From positions 1-64,000 of the forward strand of contig NZ_JADQDB010000012.1 in assembly GCF_015694405.1 (NCBI RefSeq): a stretch of DNA of 64,000 nt, written 5' to 3'. A program made the translations under genes and the position numbers. Below the pieces are notes generated by a model. The model was not told the DNA's origin. It ran no database searches and saw only the letters and a program-made list of their open reading frames with translations. Positions 44,586 to 53,768 of this stretch are shown in pieces (positions within the stretch are counted from its first letter, which is position 1; each line of letters begins with the position of its first letter). This stretch comes from Pelagibacterium limicola. Its GTDB lineage: Bacteria; Pseudomonadota; Alphaproteobacteria; Rhizobiales; Devosiaceae.

Positions 44586-45611
44586 ATGATCCGCACACTG
44601 GCCACTGCCGGCCTCGCCGCCGCATCCCTCATGGGCATGGGAGGTGCAGTCAACGCCCAATCGGGTGAAGTCGTACTCTATTGCGCCGCCGATGAAGCCA
44701 TCTGCCGCCTTCTTTCCGAATCCTTCCAACGCGAAACCGGCATCAATGTCCTGATGACCCGTAAGTCGTCGGGCGAGACCTATGCCCAGATCAAGGCCGA
44801 GGAAGGCCAGCCACGCGGCGACGTATGGTGGGGCGGCACGGGCGATCCGCACCTTCAGGCGGCCCAGGAAGGCCTGACCTCCGTCTACCAGTCTCCAATG
44901 CTCTCCGAACTTCAGGACTGGGCTGTCCGGCAGGCCGAAACTGCAGAATACCGCACTGTTGGCGTTTACGCCGGTGCACTGGGCTTTGGCTACAACACCG
45001 ATATGATCGATCCCGCGGGCGAAGACGCTCCAACCTGCTGGGCCGACTTGCTCGACGAACGTTACCGCGACGAAATTCAGGTCGCCAATCCCAACTCCTC
45101 GGGAACCGCCTATACGCTGCTCGCAACACTGGTGCAGATCATGGGCGAAGACGAAGCCTTTGAATATCTCGCTGCTCTTGACGACAACGTATCCCAATAC
45201 ACGAGCTCGGGCTCGGCGCCGATCCGCGCGGCGGGCACGGGGGAAACCTCTATCGGGATCGTCTTCATGCACGATGCCGTCGCCCAGGCCGTTCAAGGCG
45301 CACCGATCCACGTCGTCGCCCCCTGTGAGGGCACCGGTTACGAAGTGGGCTCAATGAGCCTCATCGAAGGTGGTCCCAATCCGGAAAATGCCAAGCTCTT
45401 TTACGACTGGGTCCTGACCCCGGCCGCGCAGGAACTCGGCGCACAGGCGAACTCGTTCCAGGTACCCTCGAACGTTAACGCGGCAACGCCCGAACAGTCG
45501 CCCAATCTCGAGGACATCAAGCTTATCGATTACGATTTCGCGCTTTATGGTTCTTCGGACGAACGCGGCCGGCTCCTTGCCCGCTGGGATAGTGAAATCG
45601 GCGCGCGGTGA
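44586..45611 (+). CDS. ABC transporter binding protein, FbpA/AfuA type
   Basis: 341 residues with a signal peptide (cleavage near AVNAQSGEV). Family stretches: VVLYCAADEAICRLLSESF, DVWWGGTGDPHLQAAQEGL, and SGTAYTLLATLVQIMG. The Fbp/Afu family includes ferric, sugar-phosphate and phosphonate binders; Tyr pairs used for ferric binding are not obvious. With a Na/Pi transporter under the same regulator, a phosphorylated organic solute is more attractive than iron. SD GGGAGA. It overlaps the permease gene by GTGA. Confidence 0.82.
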   Translation: MIRTLATAGLAAASLMGMGGAVNAQSGEVVLYCAADEAICRLLSESFQRETGINVLMTRKSSGETYAQIKAEEGQPRGDVWWGGTGDPHLQAAQEGLTSVYQSPMLSELQDWAVRQAETAEYRTVGVYAGALGFGYNTDMIDPAGEDAPTCWADLLDERYRDEIQVANPNSSGTAYTLLATLVQIMGEDEAFEYLAALDDNVSQYTSSGSAPIRAAGTGETSIGIVFMHDAVAQAVQGAPIHVVAPCEGTGYEVGSMSLIEGGPNPENAKLFYDWVLTPAAQELGAQANSFQVPSNVNAATPEQSPNLEDIKLIDYDFALYGSSDERGRLLARWDSEIGAR

Positions 45612-47812
45612 GGCACGTCCTCGCCGGAATGAACCGGCTCGGCGGCCTGTGGCTCCTGTTGGGGTTGGCCGCCGTTCTCGTCTTGCCCTGGTACAAGGTG
45701 GCCGCGCCCCACACCGGTGAGGGCGTGGCGCTTTGGGGTTCGGCCGCCGGCCAAGTGCTGGCCGGCCGCATCTGGCTCTTGCCTCCGGTGCTGGCCATGC
45801 TGGCCTTTTCGCTCGTCCGCCTTCGTTCGGATGAACGCTGGCAAAGCCACCCTTCGATTCTGTGGATCGCTGGCGCCGCGGCGGGCCTTTTCCTGCTGCA
45901 AGCCTTTGCCATCGGACTGCGGGGGCCGGCATTCGACGCTGTCGGTCAAGTCTTTCCCCTGGCGACGATGGGACAGCCCGGCCTCGGCCTGGGCGGATTT
46001 CTCTTTGGCATTGCCATTACCGGGATCATTGCCGACGCGCTGGCGGCGCGCGGCTTCTGCCGCGGCGAGCGATTTGCCGCCAATGCAGTCATATTTGTCG
46101 TCGCGCTGCTGTCGCTCTTTGTCTTCTTCCCGATCCTGCGCCTGGGCGGAGCAGCGCTCTTTACCCCCGAAGGGGTCTTTCAGCCCGGCGTTTTCGTCAC
46201 GCGCTTTACAGCGCCCGATCTTTGGGGCCTCGGATGCTTTGTCGGCCAAGGCCGCTGCGGCGTGGTGATCAACACGCTCATCCTCGGCATTTCGTCGGGC
46301 GTACTCTCGACCCTTCTGGGTCTAGCGCTTGCGCTGCTCGTCGCGCGCACCGGCTTCCGCTTCAAAGGGGCGTTGCGGGCCATTTCGATCCTACCGATCA
46401 TCACTCCTCCTTTCGTGGTGGGCGTCGCGATCATCGTTCTTTTCGGGCGCACCGGATTGGTGACCGGTTGGCTCGAATACCTCTTTGACATTCCGCGCAC
46501 CCGTTGGATCTATGGGTTGCCAGGTATCCTGCTTGCGCAGGTTCTGGCCTTCGCGCCGATTACCTTTCTTGTGCTCCTCGGAACGATCGAAGCGATCAAT
46601 CCAACGCTCGAGGAGGCCTCAAAGACGCTCGGCGCCAAGCCGCTCAAGACCTTTCAAAGCGTCACCTGGCCCTTGCTGCGTCCCGGATTGGCCGCAGCGT
46701 TCCTTCTCGCCTTCATCGAAAGCCTCGCCGATTTCGGCAACCCCATCGTGTTGGGCGGGGGCTACGACGTGCTCTCGATCAGGATCTTTTTCGCCGTAGT
46801 TGGCGCGCGCTATGATCTGGGCAATGCGGCCGTACTCTCGATCATCCTGTTGTCCCTGACGCTAGGCGCATTCTGGCTCCAGACCCGCTGGCTGGGCCGC
46901 AAATCCTACGTCACCATAACCGGAAAGTCCGACGCCGGGCTCGTAGCGCCACTGCCCGGCCCCTTGAAGGGTGCAGCTTATGCGGCGGTGGTTCCCTGGG
47001 TCGTTTTCACGCTCGGCGTCTACGCGATCATCCTGATCGGCGGAATTGTCAATGACGTGGGCCGCTGGGACCTCACGCCGACCTTTAGACACCTCCTGAC
47101 TGCCTTCTCTCTCGAGATTGGCCCCGATGGTGTGCAGTTTTTTGGGTCTGCCTGGAATTCGCTGCACACCACGCTTCTCGTTTCGGCAATCGCTGCCCCC
47201 CTTACCACCGCGATTGGCATTCTTACCGCCTGGCTCATCTCGCGCCAGGATTTCGCCGGCAAGCGCAGTTTCGAGTTCGGCACCATGCTCAGCTTTGCCG
47301 TTCCCGGCACCGTGGTAGGCGTTTCCTACGTGGCCGCCTTCAATGTGCCGCCAGTCGACATTACGGGCACAATGGCGATCCTCGTCATCTGCTTCATGTT
47401 CCGCAATATGCCCGTGGGCCTGCGCGCAGGTATTGCCGCGCTCTCCCAGATCGACCGTTCGATGGAGGAGGCCAGCCAGACGATGGGCGCCAACGGGCTT
47501 TCCACCCTGCGCACAGTCGTGCTGCCGCTGATCCGCCCCGCGATCTTCACCTCGATGGTCTATGCTTTCGTCACCGCAATGACAGCGGTTTCGGCGGTGA
47601 TTTTCCTCGTCAGCGCCCGCCACAACATGGCGACAGCCTATATCATGGGCCGGGTTGAAAACGGGGAATATGCGCTGGCCATTGCCTATTCGGCGGTTCT
47701 GATGCTGATCATGATCGCCTCGATTGCGCTCATCGGTCTTTTGATCGGCAAGCGCCAACTTGGCCGCCGCACACAGCTGCAGAATACCGCTCCCGCCCTG
47801 CCCACCGCCTGA
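45608..47812 (+). CDS. ABC transporter permease, FbpB type, fused double unit
   Basis: 734 residues: a long N-terminal region of extra membrane segments followed by two permease units, each with an EAA loop (EEASKTLGAKPLKTFQSVTW, and EEASQTMGANGLSTLRTVVL). About 12 or more membrane segments. This is the FbpB/AfuB fused layout. GTG at 45608 overlaps the binding-protein stop. It forms the channel with the ATPase encoded next. Confidence 0.88.
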   Translation: MRHVLAGMNRLGGLWLLLGLAAVLVLPWYKVAAPHTGEGVALWGSAAGQVLAGRIWLLPPVLAMLAFSLVRLRSDERWQSHPSILWIAGAAAGLFLLQAFAIGLRGPAFDAVGQVFPLATMGQPGLGLGGFLFGIAITGIIADALAARGFCRGERFAANAVIFVVALLSLFVFFPILRLGGAALFTPEGVFQPGVFVTRFTAPDLWGLGCFVGQGRCGVVINTLILGISSGVLSTLLGLALALLVARTGFRFKGALRAISILPIITPPFVVGVAIIVLFGRTGLVTGWLEYLFDIPRTRWIYGLPGILLAQVLAFAPITFLVLLGTIEAINPTLEEASKTLGAKPLKTFQSVTWPLLRPGLAAAFLLAFIESLADFGNPIVLGGGYDVLSIRIFFAVVGARYDLGNAAVLSIILLSLTLGAFWLQTRWLGRKSYVTITGKSDAGLVAPLPGPLKGAAYAAVVPWVVFTLGVYAIILIGGIVNDVGRWDLTPTFRHLLTAFSLEIGPDGVQFFGSAWNSLHTTLLVSAIAAPLTTAIGILTAWLISRQDFAGKRSFEFGTMLSFAVPGTVVGVSYVAAFNVPPVDITGTMAILVICFMFRNMPVGLRAGIAALSQIDRSMEEASQTMGANGLSTLRTVVLPLIRPAIFTSMVYAFVTAMTAVSAVIFLVSARHNMATAYIMGRVENGEYALAIAYSAVLMLIMIASIALIGLLIGKRQLGRRTQLQNTAPALPTA

Positions 47813-47820
47813 GGATCTCC

Positions 47821-48849
47821 ATGACCGATACCGCCATTGAATTCGTCGACGTGGTAAAGTGTTACGGGGCGGTGACCGCTGTCGATACGATCAATTTTTC
47901 CATATCGCGCGGTGAGCTCGTCACCTTCCTCGGTCCCTCCGGCTGCGGCAAGACCACCTCATTGCGCCTGATCGCTGGCCTCGAACTCCCGACCTCTGGC
48001 ACGGTCCGCATTGCAGGCGAGGACGTTTCCACCCGCGCCGCGCCGGACCGCAATGTCGGCATGGTGTTCCAGTCTTATGCGCTCTTTCCCCATATGAGCG
48101 TTATCGAGAATGTAGCCTACGGTCCCACCATTCGCGGCAGCGACAAGAAATCGGCAATCGCGCGCGGCCACGAAATCCTGTCCATGCTGGGCCTCGAGGG
48201 GCTGGGCAAGCGCCTTCCTTCCGAACTGTCCGGCGGGCAGCAACAGCGTGTAGCGGTCGCCCGCGCCATCGTGCAGCAGCCCGACGTGCTCCTGTTCGAC
48301 GAGCCCCTCTCCAACGTCGATGCCAAGCTGCGCCGCCGTGTCCGTGAGGAAATTCGCGATCTCCAGCGTCGGTTCAACCTGACGGCGGTTTATGTGACTC
48401 ACGACCAGGAAGAAGCCCTGGCCGTGTCCGACCGCATCATTGTCATGAGCAACGGCAAGATCGCCCAGATCGGCACCCCGCGGGAACTCTACGAAAGCCC
48501 AAGCTCGCGCTTCGTCGCCGACTTCATCGGCGATGCCAATCTTATCGAGGGCCAGATAGAGAACGGCGCCTTCCGCGCGCCCGGCCTTTCGCTTCCGCTC
48601 CCCGCGACGTCCCGGACGGGCCCGGCCGTGATCTCGATCCGTCCCGAGCGGATCGTTCTGAAAAAATCGGGATCGGACGGCAAGGTCAAGTCGGCCAGCT
48701 ATCTCGGTTCGCGCCGTGAATACCGCGTCGAGACCGCCTACGGCACGCTGCTGGTATCCGCCCCCATTTCCGCTCCGGCGCTAGAGCCGGGTGAAGAAAT
48801 ATCCGTCATTCTTTCACCCGGCGGCTACACGCTTCTTTCCGATGCGTGA
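47821..48849 (+). CDS. ABC transporter ATP-binding protein, FbpC/PotA type
   Basis: 342 residues: Walker A GPSGCGKTTS, Q-loop GMVFQSYALFPHMS, signature LSGGQQQRVAVARAI, Walker B VLLFDEPLSNVD, H-loop YVTHDQEEALAVSD, then a C-terminal TOBE/MOP-type domain from about 240. It starts 8 bp after the permease stop. Ends the Fbp/Afu-type operon. Confidence 0.92.
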   Translation: MTDTAIEFVDVVKCYGAVTAVDTINFSISRGELVTFLGPSGCGKTTSLRLIAGLELPTSGTVRIAGEDVSTRAAPDRNVGMVFQSYALFPHMSVIENVAYGPTIRGSDKKSAIARGHEILSMLGLEGLGKRLPSELSGGQQQRVAVARAIVQQPDVLLFDEPLSNVDAKLRRRVREEIRDLQRRFNLTAVYVTHDQEEALAVSDRIIVMSNGKIAQIGTPRELYESPSSRFVADFIGDANLIEGQIENGAFRAPGLSLPLPATSRTGPAVISIRPERIVLKKSGSDGKVKSASYLGSRREYRVETAYGTLLVSAPISAPALEPGEEISVILSPGGYTLLSDA

Positions 48850-48904
48850 ACCACCCCAAAGTGCCACGAAGACCAAGCGACCGAAATTGGCGAGAGGTGG
48901 GCGG

Positions 48905-49288
48905 TCAGCTTTTTGTAGCGAGGGCTAATAGGCGCGAATCTTCATCTATCACGTTTTCGGCCAACCGGGCCGCAGCAACGACAGGAAGCCACACCAGGAT
49001 TCGTTCGGCTGGCCATCCGCTCGCCTGCGCGTAAGCGGCGAGGTACTGATCCGCTAACCAGGGTTCGTGATGCAGCGCCAGCAAGTATGTGCGGCATGCA
49101 TCTGCCTGCGCCGGCCCCGACGTGGCATCGAGCCAGTCGACGATAAACGGCTCCGCTTCGCTGCCCAGGATGTTCCCGGGATGAAAGTCGCCGTGGCAGA
49201 GCCTATCGTCGTTCGAAAGGCTCTGGAGCCGGGAGAGCAGATTGATACGATCCTGAGCGCTCAACTGCGTTGCGCTTTTGATGTTGCT
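48905..49288 (-). pseudogene. Truncated aminoglycoside phosphotransferase-family gene
   Basis: Only the C-terminal half of an APH/choline-kinase-like protein is present: Brenner motif HGDFHPGNIL (catalytic Asp and Asn) and the metal-binding Asp in FIVDWLDA, then a C-terminal helical tail. An in-frame stop (TGA at 49291-49289) lies just upstream, and the N-terminal about 150 residues including the ATP-binding lobe are missing. The first possible start is a TTG at 49264. It probably is a broken gene cut near the beta-lactamase gene. Confidence 0.7.
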
Positions 49289-49335
49289 TCATTAGACCGT
49301 TTCCGCAGCGGCAGGAATTCGCTTGATCTTCTGTC

Positions 49336-49352
49336 GAGCCGAAGATCGGCTC
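49336..49352. promoter_or_regulatory. Perfect inverted repeat before the beta-lactamase gene
   Basis: GAGCCGA-AGA-TCGGCTC, 7-bp arms and a 3-nt loop, ends 12 bp before the ATG at 49364. It could be an operator, an RNA hairpin or the scar of an old terminator. No clear sigma-70 promoter is seen around it. Confidence 0.4.
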
Positions 49353-49363
49353 TGTATGCCTAG

Positions 49364-50251
49364 ATGAGGAAGGCCTTGAGGTTGCGGCGTTTTCTGACAG
49401 TCGTGTTTAGCATTTTCTGCGTGGTTCATGCTCCGTCTGCCTGGGCTGTCGAGGATACAATAATTGAGGCGGCCCGGCAGGCCGAGATCGCGCTTGATGC
49501 CCGGGTCGGGCTTGCTATCCACGATACCGGCAGCGGTCAGCGCTGGCTCTACAACGCCCATGAGCGGTTCCCGATGGCCAGCACGTTCAAGGTCCTCGCA
49601 TGCGGGGCACTGCTTGCGCGTATTGATGCGGGTGAGGAGGATGGAAGTCGATTGATCCCGATCAATCCGTCAGATCTCGTCACCTATTCCCCCGTGACCG
49701 AAGGGTGGGTAAACGAGGAAGCAACGCTCGACGACCTTTGCGCGGCCACGATGCGCACGAGCGACAACACGGCAGTGAACAAGGTGCTTGAGGCACTCGG
49801 TGGACCAGAGGCGCTGACATCATTCATGCGGTCCCTGGGCGATGAGGTTACACGACTGGATCGCTGGGAGACAGAGCTCAACCAGGCCACGCCGGGTGAT
49901 CCACGCGACACGACCTCGCCGGCAGCTATGGTGAATTCACTTCAGGCTCTGGTTCTCGGCGACGTATTGACCGCAACCTCACGCGAGACGTTGACGGAAT
50001 GGCTCGTGGCCAACGAGGTGGGCGGACCGCCGCTGCGAGCGGGCATACCCGACAACTGGCGTATCGGTGACAGGACAGGAGCGGGAGGGCACGGCACGCG
50101 CGGAATAACTGCCGTCATCTGGCCACCGCAACGCGATCCCCTCATAGTCGCGATCTATATCACCGAGACCGAGGCAGAAATGGATAAGCGCAACGAGGCG
50201 ATTGCCGGTATTGGCCGGGCGCTGGCGGATTGGGTAAGAGCTGCGCCGTAA
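49364..50251 (+). CDS. Class A beta-lactamase, RTG (carbenicillinase-like) type
   Basis: 295 residues with signal peptide (FLTVVFSIFCVVHAPSAWA). Active-site motifs: Ser73-Thr-Phe-Lys76 (STFK), Ser133-Asp-Asn, Glu169 (WETELN) and Arg237-Thr-Gly in place of the usual Lys-Thr-Gly. The Arg at this point is typical of the CARB/RTG subgroup. Cys80 and Cys126 could form the class A disulphide. ATG at 49364 has no SD; TTG codons at 49376 and 49382 follow AGGAAGG and may be the real start. Periplasmic penicillin hydrolysis is expected. Confidence 0.9.
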   Translation: MRKALRLRRFLTVVFSIFCVVHAPSAWAVEDTIIEAARQAEIALDARVGLAIHDTGSGQRWLYNAHERFPMASTFKVLACGALLARIDAGEEDGSRLIPINPSDLVTYSPVTEGWVNEEATLDDLCAATMRTSDNTAVNKVLEALGGPEALTSFMRSLGDEVTRLDRWETELNQATPGDPRDTTSPAAMVNSLQALVLGDVLTATSRETLTEWLVANEVGGPPLRAGIPDNWRIGDRTGAGGHGTRGITAVIWPPQRDPLIVAIYITETEAEMDKRNEAIAGIGRALADWVRAAP

Positions 50252-50666
50252 CCAAGGCTTCGTCCACGGTGGCCCAAATATTGGGGCGTTGGCGCGCTTT
50301 GCGCCGACCCCCCATTTTGAGATATGTCCCGCGCGCGCTCTTTACTCTTAAACAGATTTCGCAGCCGGGAATTGCGTGGTCGATGAAGCCCCAAAGCTTG
50401 AGTTCGACATCGCCGGGTGTCGGGACCGAAATTATCTTGGCGGGTCGAACTTTTCAGACCGCAGATCGTCATTTGGGTCATCGGCAGAGGATGCTGGACA
50501 ACAGCAGATCTAGCGCAGTACGGAGACCCCGGTCCCTCATGAGCGCCGACCCGATTGTTTGTTCCGCAAAGGCAATCCAGCGTTATCTCAGGAGCTGAAG
50601 GACGTGGGTTCGGCTTGACGACGGACCAGCTTCCCGCTCGAGGTAGAAGCCGGGGAGAAGTGCCGC
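50252..50666. other. 415-bp gap with a degenerate coding-like stretch
   Basis: No intact gene. On the minus strand, about 50250-50453 reads as a short open stretch downstream of an in-frame stop (50456-50454), with protein-like sequence (KIISVPTPGDVELKLWGFID, RVKSARGTYLKMGG) but no start codon. I do not recognise it. It may be remnant DNA of the event that brought in the beta-lactamase gene. Confidence 0.4.
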
Positions 50667-51899
50667 CTAGCGTTCCACCTGCAAGGTGCGTGTTCGCACA
50701 AAGCCCAGCAAGCACCCGCCCAAGACCAGGATTAACCCGAAACCTGCTATCACGGACACGTAAGAACCTGTGAAATCATATGAATAGCCTGCAATCATGG
50801 GTGCTGCCATGGTCCCGGGCACCTGCAGCATCATCAAGCTACCCTGGACAGTCGCAAACTGCCCATCGCCAAAAAGTCTCGAGCACAGCACGAGAACCAG
50901 CAGTGTTGGCGCGCCTGCCGAAATGCCCAGGGCGAACACCACGATCAGCATTGCACCAAAACCCGGTGCAAGCGCGAAGCTACCGATCGCCAGCCCTTCC
51001 AGCACCAGAAGACCTCCAAGGATGAACGGCAGAATCTGGGCATCCACTCGATCGGCAACAAAACCACTCAGCAGCCGCACGGGGATCGAAAGCAGGATCA
51101 TTGCGCCGAACAGAGACCCCGCAAATACCGGATCAAGCCCATAATCGGTCATCAAAGGCACAAGGTGAATGGAAAGTCCCGTGGTCACCGCCGCCTGGAC
51201 GGCAAAAGCGACGGCAACGATCCAGAATGCCGGCCGGCCCAAGATGGTGCGCATCCTCTGCCGGTCGGGAACCGGAACGGGTTCGAGGTCAGGGGCCGTC
51301 CGCCCGGGCACAGGCGGCGGGATCAGACGTTCGGCACGAAACCAGATGAGAGGAACCGGCACGAGCAAGGCCATAAAACCCGCCCAGGCAAGGCAGGTCT
51401 GTCGCCATCCGATTGTTTCAACCATGACCGTAACGACGGGAACCAGTAGTGAACTGACCACTGCCGCGATAGAAAACCGTACAGCTAGCGCCATGCCACG
51501 TTTGTGTTCGACTGCAGCGACCACCAGCTTGTCGAGCGCCACGGTAAACCCCACAGCGACGCCTGCGGACAGCAGCAGCGACCACGCCAGATAGAGCCCG
51601 ACCTCGTTCTGTACGAACCCGAGGGCACCAAGTCCGATCGTGGTGAGGACCATGCCCGCAGCAACGATCCAACGCGGTCCAGAGGCATCGGTGATGCGTC
51701 CGACAATTGGGGACGATATTCCGGCGACTAGCCGTCCCAGACCAATGGCGGCGGAGACCGTTCCTCGACTGGTATCAAGATCGACCGCGAGCGGCTTGAG
51801 CAGAGCGGAAACCGCAAAGGCCGCAAACCCGTGCCCAAAACCTGTAAGCGCCCCCGTGGTTGCGACCAGCCCCCATGGGGTTCTCTGCTGTCGGCTCAT
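50667..51899 (-). CDS. MFS transporter, monocarboxylate-type
   Basis: 410 residues, about 12 membrane helices. Motif A-like loops: GRITDASGPRWIVAAG and GFVADRVDAQIL. The layout (GALTGFGHGFAAFAVSALLK) resembles the oxalate/formate and monocarboxylate porters. The ATG at 51899 overlaps the TRAP large permease stop by 4 bp, so it is the last gene of the CoA-transferase/TRAP operon. Organic acid transport is inferred from family and context. Confidence 0.78.
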   Translation of the reverse strand: MSRQQRTPWGLVATTGALTGFGHGFAAFAVSALLKPLAVDLDTSRGTVSAAIGLGRLVAGISSPIVGRITDASGPRWIVAAGMVLTTIGLGALGFVQNEVGLYLAWSLLLSAGVAVGFTVALDKLVVAAVEHKRGMALAVRFSIAAVVSSLLVPVVTVMVETIGWRQTCLAWAGFMALLVPVPLIWFRAERLIPPPVPGRTAPDLEPVPVPDRQRMRTILGRPAFWIVAVAFAVQAAVTTGLSIHLVPLMTDYGLDPVFAGSLFGAMILLSIPVRLLSGFVADRVDAQILPFILGGLLVLEGLAIGSFALAPGFGAMLIVVFALGISAGAPTLLVLVLCSRLFGDGQFATVQGSLMMLQVPGTMAAPMIAGYSYDFTGSYVSVIAGFGLILVLGGCLLGFVRTRTLQVER

Positions 51900-53191
51900 A
51901 GATTGGGCAGCCACAGCACCAATATCGGGAAGGCAATCAGAAGTCCGACATGAAGCACATCGGCAGCAACAAAAGGCAAGGCGCCCTTGAATATCTTGTC
52001 GAGCGGGATGTCCTTGGCCACGCCTGACAAAATGTAGACGTTCATCCCCACGGGTGGCGTGATCAGCGCGATCTCGGTCATGCGGACCACCAGGACACCA
52101 AAGAGGACCGCGTCAAAACCGATTGTCGTGATGAGGGGGAAAAATAGCGGAATCGTCAGCGTCATCATCGCCGATGCATCCAGCACCATTCCCAGAACCA
52201 GATACACGCCAAGCACCAAAAACAGGACCACCATTGGAGAGAACCCGCCATCGGTGACGAAATTGACGATGTGCATCGGGATCGTGCTGGCCGTTATGAA
52301 GCTGTTGAACACCAGCGCCCCGAATAGAATGCCAAAGATCATCCCGGTGGTCTGGAGGGTCGCATATATGGCTTGCTTGGCCGTTGCCCAGTTCAACCGG
52401 CCACGTGCGACCGATACGATGATCGCGCCGAAAGCTCCGATCGCTCCTGCTTCAGTGGGTGTAAACCATCCCAGAACGATCCCGCCCATGACGAGCCCGA
52501 ACAAAAAGATCACTTCCCCGGTACTCCGTAGCGCCCGGACCTTTTCCATGAAGGTGAATTTTGGTCCGCGCGGCCCGGCATTAGGATCGAGCCGGCACCA
52601 AATTGCGATGGTGACGATGTAGAACAGGGCCAGCAGGATGCCCGGTACGATGCCGGCGGCAAACATCGCCCCGATCGAGGTCTCGGTGAGTATGCCGTAA
52701 ATAATGAACATCCCGCTAGGCGGGATCAGCGCACCAATGGTACCGCCAGCCACGACGCTGCCCGAGGCCAACGACACGTCGTAGTTATGCTTGCGCATTT
52801 CAGGCATGGCGACCAGCCCCATGGTAGCGGTCGTAGCCAGAGAAGATGCGGAGACTGCAGCAAACCCCGATGAAGCCCCAATGGTGGCCATCGCCAGTCC
52901 CCCACGTCGGCGGCCAAGCCATTTTGCGGCGAAATCATAAAGATCGCGACCGATCCCGGAGGCAAACAAAAGATGTGCCATAAACAGGAACAGTGGAATT
53001 GTGCCGATGGCGTGATTGGTGGCCAGATTGAATGTGGTGACCCCGATGCGCACGATTGCCGCATCGAAGCTGACTAGAAAGGCAAAACCGGCAAATCCCA
53101 CGAGTCCCATGGCAAACCCGATGGGCATGCCGAATCCGATGAGCGAAAACAGGATCGCAAGCCCCAGAAAGCCGACGGTGACTGATGTCAT
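51896..53191 (-). CDS. dctM: TRAP transporter large permease, DctM type
   Basis: 431 residues, many hydrophobic segments, with the DctM signature (GASSGFAAVSASSLATTATMG, LIPPSGMFIIYGILTETSIG, LVLGMVLDASAMMTLTIPLF). It is the Na+-coupled transmembrane part of a TRAP carboxylate transporter. It overlaps both neighbours by 4 bp (ATGA). Confidence 0.92.
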   Translation of the reverse strand: MTSVTVGFLGLAILFSLIGFGMPIGFAMGLVGFAGFAFLVSFDAAIVRIGVTTFNLATNHAIGTIPLFLFMAHLLFASGIGRDLYDFAAKWLGRRRGGLAMATIGASSGFAAVSASSLATTATMGLVAMPEMRKHNYDVSLASGSVVAGGTIGALIPPSGMFIIYGILTETSIGAMFAAGIVPGILLALFYIVTIAIWCRLDPNAGPRGPKFTFMEKVRALRSTGEVIFLFGLVMGGIVLGWFTPTEAGAIGAFGAIIVSVARGRLNWATAKQAIYATLQTTGMIFGILFGALVFNSFITASTIPMHIVNFVTDGGFSPMVVLFLVLGVYLVLGMVLDASAMMTLTIPLFFPLITTIGFDAVLFGVLVVRMTEIALITPPVGMNVYILSGVAKDIPLDKIFKGALPFVAADVLHVGLLIAFPILVLWLPNL

Positions 53192-53706
53192 AATTTAGTA
53201 TCGAGCCTCTTGGATTGATCCTGGAGTTCTTTTCCGCTCAAGAGCTTGATGCCCTGCCAGACCAGAACGATCACCAGCAGCACAATCGCAGCGGCCATGG
53301 TCCAGCGGAATGGCGCGACCGGCACATTGATGATTGGGGACAATTCGCCTTGCGCACCGCGGCGGATGGCTTCCCGGATCGTTGCCCAGGCAACGAAAAC
53401 CCAGAACAGCGAGCCAACGATCAGCATGAGGGCATTGATCGCATGTCGGAGCCGAACATTTGCGATTCTATCGACAAACAGAACTACCCTTGTGTGCTCG
53501 TTCTGCATAGCCGCATATGCCAGCGAGAGCGAGACCGCAGGAATAAGCAGGAGTTCGGACAGCGAATATGTGCCCGGGAATGCGATCGACAGCGCGCGAA
53601 ACACCACAGTCGTGACCGTCAGGGCCATTAACGCGAGAATGCTGGCTACCCCGAGAATTCCGGCACCCTGACATATGCGCGTGAGTATCGTATCGAACCG
53701 CTGCAT
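53188..53706 (-). CDS. dctQ: TRAP transporter small permease, DctQ type
   Basis: 172 residues with four membrane segments and the DctQ motif near the middle (QNEHTRVVLFVDRIANVRLR). ATG at 53706 follows GGAGG. It partners DctM and overlaps it by 4 bp. Confidence 0.88.
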   Translation of the reverse strand: MQRFDTILTRICQGAGILGVASILALMALTVTTVVFRALSIAFPGTYSLSELLLIPAVSLSLAYAAMQNEHTRVVLFVDRIANVRLRHAINALMLIVGSLFWVFVAWATIREAIRRGAQGELSPIINVPVAPFRWTMAAAIVLLVIVLVWQGIKLLSGKELQDQSKRLDTKL

Positions 53707-53768
53707 GAGCGCCTCCGCTCCCGTAGCCGCCCCTGGCACACAAATGTGCGAGGGGCGGACATTTGGTG

